A stretch of 64,000 nucleotides of DNA from Theobroma cacao (lineage: Eukaryota; Streptophyta; Magnoliopsida; Malvales; Malvaceae): NCBI RefSeq assembly GCF_000208745.1, contig NC_030855.1, positions 12,245,208 through 12,309,207 on the forward strand. Reading direction: 5' to 3'. The notes beneath the pieces were generated by a model that searched no databases, was not told the origin of the DNA, and was given only the letters and a program-made list of their open reading frames with translations. The position numbers were made by a program, and so were the translations under genes. Shown piece by piece: positions 47,744-58,234 of the stretch (the first letter of the stretch is position 1; the number at the start of each line of letters is the position of its first letter).

Positions 47744-50583
47744 TGTAAAACCCGATCTTATAAACACATGTCATGATATACATGCACTGAGTAGCATGTT
47801 ATTACGCTAGGAAAGTCCTTAAGAATAGACGAAACCCGGTATTGTACCTAACGGTATACTTTAGTTTTTTTAACCTCGAACTAGTTCAAATAGGAATCGT
47901 ATGATGAAATTTAATATTTTACAGTCCAGGAATGATTAAAAATTATTGTTCGGAGTTCGAGGGTTCATTTGGGAAAAAATTAAAAATTTTGATGTTTAAG
48001 GGCAAAATCGTCATTTTACCACCTAAGATAATAATTTGATCATGGAGTGAAATTTTTTACCAAGATTAACTATTTGGAGTATAATTTAATGATAAGAAGT
48101 GAAAATTTCAATTCCGGCAATTTTCGAAACATAGGGGCAAAACGGTAATTTTGTTATCCCAGGGTAAAAACCGTAATTTTTACCACCCAAAACTTATCAA
48201 AATCATAGGATTTACTTATTTTTAGTATGAAAAACTATGGTATGTTAAGTGGTGAAAAATTGAAGTTTAAAGGATGAAATTTTAAAAACGGGCCAATAGA
48301 AAAGTGACACATGGCACTTTTTAATTGTTTAATATTATTTTAATGGAAAATCAGCCCATTTAAACCCCACATCAGGTGATGGCCGGCCATAAGGAGAAAA
48401 GAAGAGAGAAAATAGGGAGGAAAGGAAGAAAAGAGAAAAACCAAAGGAAAACTAGAAAATTCAAAGGGGAATTCGCGTTTTTCATCCGTTTACGCGTCTA
48501 ACGGTAAGATTTTTCGACTTTAGCTTGATTTCTACCTTTCTTATGCCTTTGTTTTCATTTAGCATGCTTGAGGAGAGAGATCAAAAAGTGATACCAAGGG
48601 CTGGCNNNNNNNNNNNNNNNNNNNNNNNNNNNNNNNNNNNNNNNNNNNNNNNNNNNNNNNNNNNNNNNNNNNNNNNNNNNNNNNNNNNNNNNNNNNNNNN
48701 NNNNNNNNNNNNNNNNNNNNNNNNNNNNNNNNNNNNNNNNNNNNNNNNNNNNNNNNNNNNNNNNNNNNNNNNNNNNNNNNNNNNNNNNNNNNNNNNNNNN
48801 NNNNNNNNNNNNNNNNNNNNNNNNNNNNNNNNNNNNNNNNNNNNNNNNNNNNNNNNNNNNNNNNNNNNNNNNNNNNNNNNNNNNNNNNNNNNNNNNNNNN
48901 NNNNNNNNNNNNNNNNNNNNNNNNNNNNNNNNNNNNNNNNNNNATATTTAATGGTTAGAAATGTTGGAGAGAAAATGGGACAATTTAGAGCTAAAATGGA
49001 ACGTGTTAGCAATTTATCGGGTAAAGTGTCAAAAATAGGTTAATACCGAGTTTAAGCCGTTTTAGGCTATTGCATTTCATACCATGCATTAGTATAGGAT
49101 TTAAGTCAATTATATAGTGATTTAGCATCAATGTGGTGAATTGTGTAATTTTTGCAATGTGTCAAGAAAGAGAGCCTTTCGGTAAAGGTAAGGAAGTCGT
49201 ACCCACAAACAGTGATCGGGGCACCTAGACAGCATTTAATTTGTACAAACGGTGAGTAAACCTATTATTATTGTAAATTATCTAGAGTTTATTTTTAAAT
49301 GATCTTTATGCATTTTATGAAACGAAAATGAGATTAAAATGGGACTTTTGATGTTTTAGAAATAAATGTGCTAAATAAATTTATTGTGTTGATTATCTGA
49401 AATAAGAAACTTTTAACCATGAAATTGAGTAATTGGAGGCTGCCAATTGTCTTGAAAAATAAATTTTCCTATGAATGGCTTATGATATATGAGTATATAT
49501 GTGGCTATATTTGATAATTGCATTGAGAATTTATGTAAGTTGTCTTTTACTATGCAGGCTGAGTAAATAAATAAAAGCCAGGTTATACTGTCGAAATTTT
49601 ATTAAAGTTGGTGGGTTTAGTCACTATAGTGACGGGTTTCCGTGGACTGCCTATTAGAGGGGTACGGTAAACCCGGTTTCATAGTTACTCCGATTGTAGA
49701 GGCGATGAGGGTAACTCCCGGGGTGGTGTTAGAGTTCACTTCACGTCGAACCCTCATGTGAATGTGTAACTCGGCCAACGCCAAGGAATGGCTTGTTTTC
49801 AAAACTAACATGTGTTTAACATGTAAATATCTTAACAACCTTGGCAGACTCGATTAGATGCCTCGGCCAAGGTATCCCCGAGAATTAGTTTTTGGCTTGA
49901 GCCCTGTTTTTAATAAAAGTCATAAGCCTTAACAACTATTTTGGTAAATTACAAATATTTTATGGTTTAAGAAATAAATTGAAAACCTTATCAAATGGTT
50001 TGTGATTTGTTGTTTAAACTTGCCTCGATTTTACTCGCCTTTAGATATTTATGATAATGTATGTTTACTCATTGGGATTGCAAAATCTCACCCACCTCAT
50101 TTCCAAATATTTCAGGCCTGTGGTAGCTTGTAGATACCCGATTTTGTCGGGGATTCTAGTTGACCCCTCTATCTCACAAACAATAGGTTACTATCACCAA
50201 CGCTTTGTGTATTTATGGGCCACTTGCCATTGTAATTATTATTGTACATTATAACTTTGTAAATTATTGTATGTATGAATTTATTTTACTTACACGTCTT
50301 TCTATAAATATTATTTTATATAAAAATGCTATATTTTAATCAATATTTTGATTAGTAATATTTGTCTATAAATCTTTTTAAAATAATTTTATCTTTTGAT
50401 TTACTTGAGTCGAAAACGACTGGTAATTGTTTAAAACGGAATATTTAACAACGATTACTCACAAGAAAGGTAAGAAAATGATACGTAAGCCTTGCGGGGT
50501 TCCGATTGGCATTCCGGGTAATGAGTGTAAATCGGGACGTCTCGCGGTTGTCGTGGGCCCGAGGGAGGTTTCGGGTCGTGACA
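47744..50583 (+). mobile_element. family-V solo-LTR-like unit, nested
   Basis: It starts TGTAAAACCCGATC and ends GGTTTCGGGTCGTGACA, with a perfect TTATG duplication at 47739-47743 and 50584-50588. It is 2840 bp long, including an unsequenced gap of 338 N. No protein is visible. It inserted into the family-III unit. The terminus resembles those of families I and III. Confidence 0.88.
48606..48943. other. assembly gap (338 N)
   Basis: A run of N inside the family-V LTR. Apparent reading frames that cross it on either strand are artefacts. Confidence 1.
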
Positions 50584-51875
50584 TTATGTATCTTACTTCC
50601 ACATTATGAGCATGCTTACATGTAGACTGATATGATATTTTCTTATATACAATGTAATCATGTTTATACTTGTTTTGAATATGATTTTATGATAAGTCCC
50701 ACAAGGCACATATGAGTGTTTGTATCATTTACTATCTCAGCCTTGCATGGGTTAAAAGGGTCACTCTTATCGATACCTTTTCATCTATCACAACTCCAGA
50801 TTTGGGTCGTGACATCAAATTATAAGCTCCATCAGTTGAGCTGCTTTAAGATAAGGTGCCACCTTCATTAATTATCTCATTTAGGACTTTGAGAGTCGGA
50901 TTCCACAAATCAAGTAAACTATGAAGATACCTCAAATGAGATCCCCATCATGTATCACCAGCCCTTTCTAATTAGCCAACTTGATTTTTTTTCGTTTTCC
51001 AATTTCAAGCTCATTATTAGAAACCAACTCTACAATCTCAATTGCGTGAGCAACTTACAAATGATCCTTTCTTTTTGCTAAAGAATCAACAACATTAATA
51101 ATGAAAGCCAACAGGGAGAAAAAATGCTCAATAGGAATAACATTTTTGCATGCTGCTACTAATATTAATTGTAGTTGATAAGCAAAACAATGAATGTAAT
51201 AAAGAAATGGGCACTTTTTCAAAAAAAATGCTCTCAATCCGTTCCATTCACCTCACATGTTACTTGTTCTATCATATCCTCGCCCTTGGATATTTTGGCT
51301 ACTAAGATTATGAAAAGCAAGAACACTACAAATTTTCTCCTTCAAAGTAAAAGCATTAGTTTTCTACACATGAGCCAAATCAAAGAATTTTTATCAAATG
51401 AAGCCTTTTTTATCAACAAATCTGAAGATAATAGCCATTGTCTCTTTTTTTGCATCATCTTGTGATTCATCTATAAGAAGACAAAATTTTGAATCACCAA
51501 TTTCTTCTTAAATTAAACTTTAGATTTTGCTTGCATAAAAAGCCAAAATCTCTTTTTGAATCTTAGGAGATATATAAAAGGCATTTTGAGGGGCATTATC
51601 TAAGGCAATTGAAGCTACTTCCTCACTGTAAGAAGCAATTTGTTTTATGATTTCAACAAAATTGCCATGATTAATTGAATCCTTACATTGTTTGTAAGCT
51701 ATAAAGGTAATACCTTGAAATGTACACAACTTAGTAGTATGAATTGAAACTTTAAGTCGCAATCAATTTTTCAAAACTTTTTTGGACTTTTGGTTGTCAA
51801 CAAACTTCCAAATATTCTAAGATGAATTCATTAAATCACGACAACACTCCTTAGCTTTCTTATGTGCAACATTTG

Positions 51876-53257
51876 TGTTGGCCCAAAGTAGTGCTAGAAG
51901 GGGTGAATAACACTTAAGGGATATTTTAAAATCAGCTCTTGAGCTTTGAAAAATACCTATGTAATTAGAAAAAGAAGGCTTAAAACTTCTTGAAGTTGAA
52001 AGACACCAAGTAAAAATAAGGTAGAGAAAAGTGCACAAAACTCAAATATTTATAGTGGTTCGGTTCTTTTGACCTACAACCACTATCTTGATCTCCCAAT
52101 TAAGGATTTTCAATCCCAACTTCACTAAACTAGTGAAATTAACAACTTCCACCAAGCTTTTATAAGGTGAGCTTCTAACCCAAGCTTTAAATCCTTACAA
52201 CAATTCTTAAAGAGCCTTACACACTCTAATTAATCAAGAAATAAGAAGAAGATTGAGTACAATTGATCACCTAACTAATCTAAGAAGTATGAATTCAAGC
52301 CCAAACAAGTTTACAAAGGATTGGAATGAAGTACACTTGCAAAGAGAAGGTTTTTACTCTTTTTGTCTTTTTCTCTCTCTAAATAACTTCTCTACTTCAT
52401 TTTGACAGTTGGAAATGCCGTTTATACTTGAAAAATCAATTTTGGCCGTTGGAGACAAAATCTGGCCGTTAGAAACAATTTTGGCCTGGTTCTAGCCTTT
52501 GTTTTTGTCTTCTAGTGCATAAATTCAAATGGGCAGGCAATGTTTTATTAATTGGTTAAGGGTAGGCTTTAATCGATTATGCCTTCCCTGACTTGCATTG
52601 TCTGACAGCTCTTTTCACTGTGTTAACCAGTTAAAGAAAACTTTAACCAATTAAAAACATTATGTTTTAAGACCTCTTCATGCACTATTTTTGGCCAACC
52701 TTCTCTTAACTGATTAATACTCTTCTTAATTGGTTAAAGCTTTTCTCCCTTCATACTTAACTAATTAAAATGAGATTTAACTGATTAAGAAATCTTCAAA
52801 CTTGAATTTCCTCATTTGGCCCCCTATAACGATCAACTACTCTCTGAACTTGAATTTTATAGCTTCTTGGTACTTCAAACTTGAGCTTTAGCTGATTAGC
52901 CTCTTTGCTTAATTGATTAGCAAGCTTCTGTGTTTCGCTTTCAGTACCCTCTTAATTAGTTAAGTTTTGTGCTAACTGATTAAGGTTTTTTGGTCTCGTT
53001 TTTATATAACGTCCAAATTTGCCTTAACTGATTAAGGCTTCTCATTAATCAGTTAATAATGATCTATTTTCATTAAGTCCCTTCTTCTTTGCCTCTTTAA
53101 CTAATTAACTCATCTTCTAAGTAGGGAAGCTTTTTAACTTGCCTTTAATCATCAAATTTATTAAGAATTAAACTTTATTATGCACACTTAAGTAGTGAAG
53201 TTAGATATAAATGAATAAGGAATGTTTTGTTATCATAAAATACACAAAGAGTCAACA
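51876..53257 (-). mobile_element. solo LTR (family VI) inside the hAT-derived pseudogene
   Basis: On the plus strand it starts TGTTGGCCC and ends GAGTCAACA, with a perfect ATTTG duplication at 51871-51875 and 53258-53262. It is 1382 bp long. On the minus strand it opens TGTTGACTCTTTGTG, like several plant Copia LTRs. Repeats of TTAACTGATTAA/TTAATTGGTTAA occur at 52540-53110. No protein. Confidence 0.9.
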
Positions 53258-53290
53258 ATTTGGATCTATTCCTTCATGGTTTATGAAAGG

Positions 53291-54894
53291 ACAATAATTC
53301 CCTATTATTAAGGAACATTATGATTGGTGCATGGCTAAAATGATGCTTACGTGGATTGATAGATAACCACCCAAATAAATGTGATTGTGGAATATTAGGG
53401 AAACCAATATATCATATGTGCTAGTGTGGACCATTAGAGGCACTTATGTGTAAAGGTGAATGTAGTGACTACAATGTCACGAAAATGGATTGTGAAATTA
53501 GATGAATAAGTCTCCACCGTTTAAGATTTATGTGAAAATTAAGATGCCTATTATTGAACCCAATGGATGAATGTCATGAAATGATGTATAATGCTTGACT
53601 TTGAGTAGATTATTGTGTGGATACTCATTGTGATGTGACTTGAATAAAGCTTGATGTTGGGGTAAGAATACCACAAGACCAAGATGAGTGAATATGCACA
53701 TTCTTGTCCTTTTCTAAAGCTCGGTGTGAAGGTAAAAATACCACAGGACCAAGATGGGTGAATGTACCTATTCTTATCCGTTTCTAAATCCTAGTGTGGG
53801 AGTAAGAATACCACAGGGTTTTATTGGACAAATGTATCCACTTTTCCCTTTTTAAAGCCCAATGTAGGGGTAAGAATATCACAAGGTCTAGTTGGGTGAA
53901 TGTACCCATCTTTTCCCCTTTTAAAGCTTGGTGCGGGGGTAAGAATATCACAAAGATGAATTGGGCAAAAGTTCCCATCTCCCCCTTATCTTTTCTCATT
54001 GATATAAAATGACTTCTCATTTACAAATCGAGTATTATGATATCCGTGTATAGTGAGTTGATGATTATTGTGCTTGTATGGAAATGATATGACATTTGAT
54101 TATTAAATGACATTTTCATATGATAAATGGTTATAGAACTTGTGGAATTAAGGACTCTTACTCTCATTTTCTCTTTACAAATGTTTTGTAAGTGGAGTAC
54201 AAATTTGTCCTAACTCTTCTATGCATCTTTAATTTCAAATGCATTTTTAAGATAATGTTGACATGAGATTATTGACATTTGAAAGGTTTATGATGATGTT
54301 TATGAAATTCATATGGCTTTTTGCAAGTACATCTTATCGCAAAAACTCTTCCCCTTGGCTTGTCTTCTTACCCATATCCACTTATGAAATCTTTGTGACT
54401 CGCCCACTATTTTTCCTTGTTTTTGTTTTACAGATCAATAATTCGTTTGGCTAAGCATCTTATGGAGTAGTAGCTTAACCTATACTTGGTAGGTGTGGTA
54501 GTGCCTTCCTTCTAGCCTTCCCAGTCATTATACTCCATAGTGTGTCGAATCAAGTCTTTTAATGTTGATACTTGAATGGTACCTGATTATGTAATAAATG
54601 TTGAGATACTCATGTTTGTTATGCATTGTGAATATTGTGTAAGCCCCAGGAATGGGTGTGAACTAATGTTGATATTATGGTACACGAACCATAAGAGATA
54701 TAAGCATGGAAACTGTGCCAAACCACAGATGATAAGTATAAATGTGAATATTGTTATGAAATGAAACAGAAATCACACTTCATGTTGAGAAGTTTCATGG
54801 TTGTGTGATGGCATTTATGTGATGAATGTATATATAATGATTAACACATTATATTGAGAAGTTTTATAATGGTATGACAATGTTTATATATAAT
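53291..54894. repeat. repeat-derived region with a 70 bp tandem repeat
   Basis: Five tandem copies of a 70 bp unit (53645-53994), each with 'GGGGTAAGAATACCACA' near the front and 'GGGTGAATGTACCCAT' later. The rest has no recognised gene. It probably belongs to an LTR ending at 57077, but the left boundary was not resolved. Confidence 0.65.
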
Positions 54895-56924
54895 TAGGGA
54901 TGGCAATGGGTACCTTATTATAGGGTATATGCAGTACTCAACTCGATTATACCAGGTTAGGGTACCCTATAATAGGGTTGGAATGAGTTCAGGTAGTGAT
55001 TTCACTACCTATATCGGGTTCAAGTACTACACCTTGGGTACCCGCTACCGGAACCCAATTATGTTAATATTTGGGTTACACTAGTACCTGCACCGAACCC
55101 GATCCCAATACCCGTTTATATATATTTTATTATTATTTAAAGGATTAAATTAAAAATAATCAACATTAATATATTTATTAAAAGCTGACAAATATATTAA
55201 AAAGTACGGTTACTCAAATTATTAATGTGATGATATTAATATATTTAAATTAAAAATTATTAGATTATTAATTATGTTTAAATAATATGAATATCATGTC
55301 ATGTTACAAAGGAATATAATTACTATCATATATATACTTTAAATATAAATATATTTACCCTTTATTTTGTATTAACATTACAAAAATTATAACTTATAAT
55401 ATATATACTTAAAGAGAGTCTTTGAGATTATAGCAGTTTTGGAATCTAACTATTTTGTTTTAATTTCATGTAATTAAAGACAAACCCATATAGTTGATTA
55501 AATTAATTCGTTAAATTATGATTATTAATTAACTATGGAATGTTTTTTAATATATACATTATATATATTGAGTTCATTTATAAGAAATATAATTACTATA
55601 TTATATATATACTAATACTTTTAGTATATATACACTTCAAATATAAATATATTTACTTTCTATTTTGTATTAACATTACAAAAGTTATAGCTTGTAAAAT
55701 TATTAATTATAATATATGTACCTTTGTTTATATAAACTTAAATATNNNNNNNNNNNNNNNNNNNNNNNNNNNNNNNNNNNNNNNNNNNNNNNNNNNNNNN
55801 NNNNNNNNNNNNNNNNNNNNNNNNNNNNNNNNNNNNNNNNNNNNNNNNNNNNNNNNNNNNNNNNNNNNNNNNNNNNNNNNNNNNNNNNNNNNNNNNNNNN
55901 NNNNNNNNNNNNNNNNNNNNNNNNNNNNNNNNNNNNNNNNNNNNNNNNNNNNNNNNNNNNNNNNNNNNNTATATATATATATATATACACTTTAAATATA
56001 AACATATTTACTTTCTATTTTGTGTTAACATTATAACAATTATAACTTATAAAATTATTAATTATAATATATATACCTTTGTTTATATAAACTTAATTAC
56101 CTAAAAAGAAGTTGGGAGATTAGAATAGTTTTGAAACTTAGCTTTTTTTTTTTAATTTCATGTAATTAAGAACAAACCCATATAGTTACTTAAATTAATT
56201 AATGAAACTATGATTATTAATTAATTTGTAATGTTTTTTAATATCTATACTTTATATATTGGGTTTGTTTATAAGGAATATAATTACTATTATATATATA
56301 CACTAAAATACTTTAAATATATATATACTTTAAATATAAATATATTTACTTTTTATTTTATGTTAACATTATAAAAATTATAACTTATAAAATTATTAAT
56401 TATAATATATATATGCACACTTTACAGTATATAACTTATAATGTTTTTTAATATATACACTTTATATTATATATTATGTTCATTTATAAAGAATATAATT
56501 ACTATTATATAAGTTAATAATTACTAAACAATAAAATAATATTGATTTATATTATATATTATGTTCATTTATAAACATACTTTATAGTTTTTGATTATTT
56601 AAATTTAAATTTTATTATTTGTGTTTTTGTTAATTGAATTAGTAGTTAATTATATGAAATATATAGGAGAAATATTATTATATATGTATACGGGTTTGGA
56701 TAATTGGGTACCAATGAAGAACATTTTAATAATTTTTTTATCTAATCGGGTTTTTATATGGGTTAGGGTAATTATAGGGTAGTGGGAATATATTAGGGTT
56801 AAGGTTAGGGTAGTAATTTTTAAAATTATTCGGATAATTAATAGGGTTCAAGTAGTTGATTTTTTATAGAGTTAGGGTTCGAGTATGTCGAAATTAACGA
56901 GTACCCTACCCATTGAGAACCCTA
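54895..56924. mobile_element. non-autonomous hAT element
   Basis: It starts TAGGGATGGCAATGGGTA, the commonest plant hAT-type end, and ends CCCATTGAGAACCCTA, flanked by a perfect 8 bp duplication TATATAAT (54887-54894 and 56925-56932). The sub-terminal regions are rich in GGGTACC/TACCCG motifs in inverted sense. The middle is very AT-rich and contains at least three degenerate tandem copies of a segment of about 300-350 bp starting 'AAATATATTTACTTT.TATTTT'. It encodes no transposase and includes a gap of N. Confidence 0.88.
55746..55969. other. assembly gap (224 N)
   Basis: It lies in the AT-rich tandem part of the hAT element and is followed by (TA)n. Frames crossing it are not real. Confidence 1.
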
Positions 56925-56999
56925 TATATAATTATGTTGATGTATAATTGCGGTGGAAGACAAGCCCACGCATGATATATATATATGTATGTATGTATG

Positions 57000-57077
57000 T
57001 AAGGTTTGCTTGGGTCTAATGAGGTCATACCCACGTAGATCCATGCGTCAGGTATGTCTCGGAAATGGGATGTGACA
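57000..57077 (+). mobile_element. LTR 3' end fragment
   Basis: 'GGTTTGCTTGGGTCTAATG..CCATGCGTCAGG..GGGATGTGACA' resembles the last 75 bases of family I (GCTTGCTTGGG..CCATGCGCCGG..GGGTCGTGACA). It closes the repeat block to its left, into which the hAT element inserted. The start of this LTR was not located with confidence. TGTAAGCCCC at 54636 is one candidate. Confidence 0.5.
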
Positions 57078-58234
57078 CATTGTCAAAATTATTCAAAAAC
57101 TCCATTAACTAATTCATCTCAGTAGAAACTGTTATAACTACTGTAAAGATTTCATTAAAAAAATTGTTCCTATACAATTCCAATCTAACATATTTTAAGA
57201 AACATCTCAGATAATTTTTTCATTAAACAATTTGTACTCATCAATTTTATGCAATAAACAATTGAATAAACATTAATTGAGAAAGTTCATAGCAAATAAA
57301 TTAGCAAAATAATAAACAAAATAATTAAATCTAAGAAAGGAAAGTGAAACTATGAAAGTATGGGAAACTTGAATCAAATAGTATTAAAAACCAAATGAAA
57401 TGGTGAAAAAAAGCATCACATTTTGGCAAAGAAACTCAACGCAAAAGGACTAACAAAGTATAGTATAATTTTTAATTTTTTGATGAAGTTAAATTATTGG
57501 TTGTTTTTTTTCATTTACCGTTTCAAAAATTTTCAATGGTCTATTATTTTATATTTGATCCAAATATTTTTCTTTTTTTTTTTTAAATTCTTTTGCTAGA
57601 TATATAGTAAAATGAGAAAAAAAATATATAAAGTGTGGCTCTTTCATGTTTCTGTATTTTTCTGTTTGTGTCTTCGTGGCAAGATATATTTGATGGGCAC
57701 CAGAATGGGGACACAAAGCGGCCAGGTGATTTCGGTTCTCAAAAAACCAAGGATGTTGTATAGGCATATTGGTTATATCTGATGTGCAGTATTATGACTT
57801 ATTTGTCCTTATTGGAGGTTGGGATAATCTGTTAACGGGCGGTTTGTTTTTGGTGTGTTGTCTAGATCATGCTTGTTGAGAACCTTTTTTAATTTATTAA
57901 ATAAATTCAGTTGCCTTTCAAGAAAGAATGGGTGCCTGTCTTTTATAATTATCTATCAATGAAGTTCTATTGCCTTCCGAAAAGAAAAAAGACTAGGCAC
58001 AAAGCTGAGATTTCATGGATATCGAATCTGCGTAAGTGTTTCCATATATACATGTGAATTTTAATGGAATATTCCCCCTGTTACAAGATGAACAACAGAA
58101 ACCCAGTCTCCAGACAAGAAGAGAGAGAGAGAGAGATCATGATATGTACTTGTATTTTTCCTATGATCAGAAAGATCCAGAAGCCTAAACATTCTAACTC
58201 TTTAGAGAAACAATGTATTCCATTTGTATACGTG
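57078..58234. other. intergenic and 3' flank of the TVP38-like gene
   Basis: AT-rich, with no gene found. On the minus strand it would hold the 3'UTR, including (GA)n at 58121-58136 read as (TC)n, and AATAAA-like signals around 57892. Confidence 0.5.

Larger units (their letters stand above)
43390..50814 (+). mobile_element. family-III solo-LTR-like unit, host of two nested LTRs
   Basis: It starts TGTGAAACCCCACG and ends GGGTCGTGACA, with TCAAA duplicated at 43385-43389 and 50815-50819. Removing the nested units (44153-45736 and 47744-50583) leaves about 3.0 kb with no protein, primer site or polypurine tract. The palindrome ATCTATCGATAGAT recurs at 43590-43735 and 46800-46880. It interrupts the hAT-derived pseudogene, whose reading frame continues on both sides. 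The terminal CGTGACA is shared with family I, so they are probably related Gypsy-type LTRs. Confidence 0.85.
40895..53290 (-). pseudogene. ZMYM1-like hAT-derived gene, split by three LTR insertions
   Basis: Read from right to left. 53290-53263 and 51870-51500 hold NVAHKKAKECCRDLMN and LRLKVSIHTTKLCTFQG, then IALDNAPQNAFYISPKIQK. 51237-50820 holds HCFAYQLQLILVA, then GDT-stop-WGSH and the end of this part. A 17-base piece at 43384-43368 bridges two insertions. 41703-41375 holds ILEKANNLCELFQSKSKGI, then AMNLVATTKKVIQNFRENGW. 41092-40895 holds LILPISTATTKCTF and RLHNKMEDNFLTSTLILYIE, the hAT dimerisation domain. This order is that of plant 'zinc finger MYM-type protein 1-like'/DUF4371 proteins, domesticated or mobile hAT derivatives. 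Several stops plus insertions at 41709-43362, 43390-50814 and 51876-53257 make it a dead copy. The N-terminal TTF zinc-finger part is not found. Confidence 0.75.

Noticed and set aside
48525..49043. Long open frames across the N gap on both strands
   Set aside because: Most of the frame is unsequenced N, so its openness means nothing. The flanks are LTR sequence.
55540..56036. Frames of 100-151 codons across the second N gap
   Set aside because: Composed of N and (TA)n-derived Tyr/Ile runs inside a hAT element.
57549..57767. 72-codon minus-strand frame downstream of the TVP38-like gene
   Set aside because: Low-complexity Lys-rich end and no similarity to known families. Likely 3' flank.
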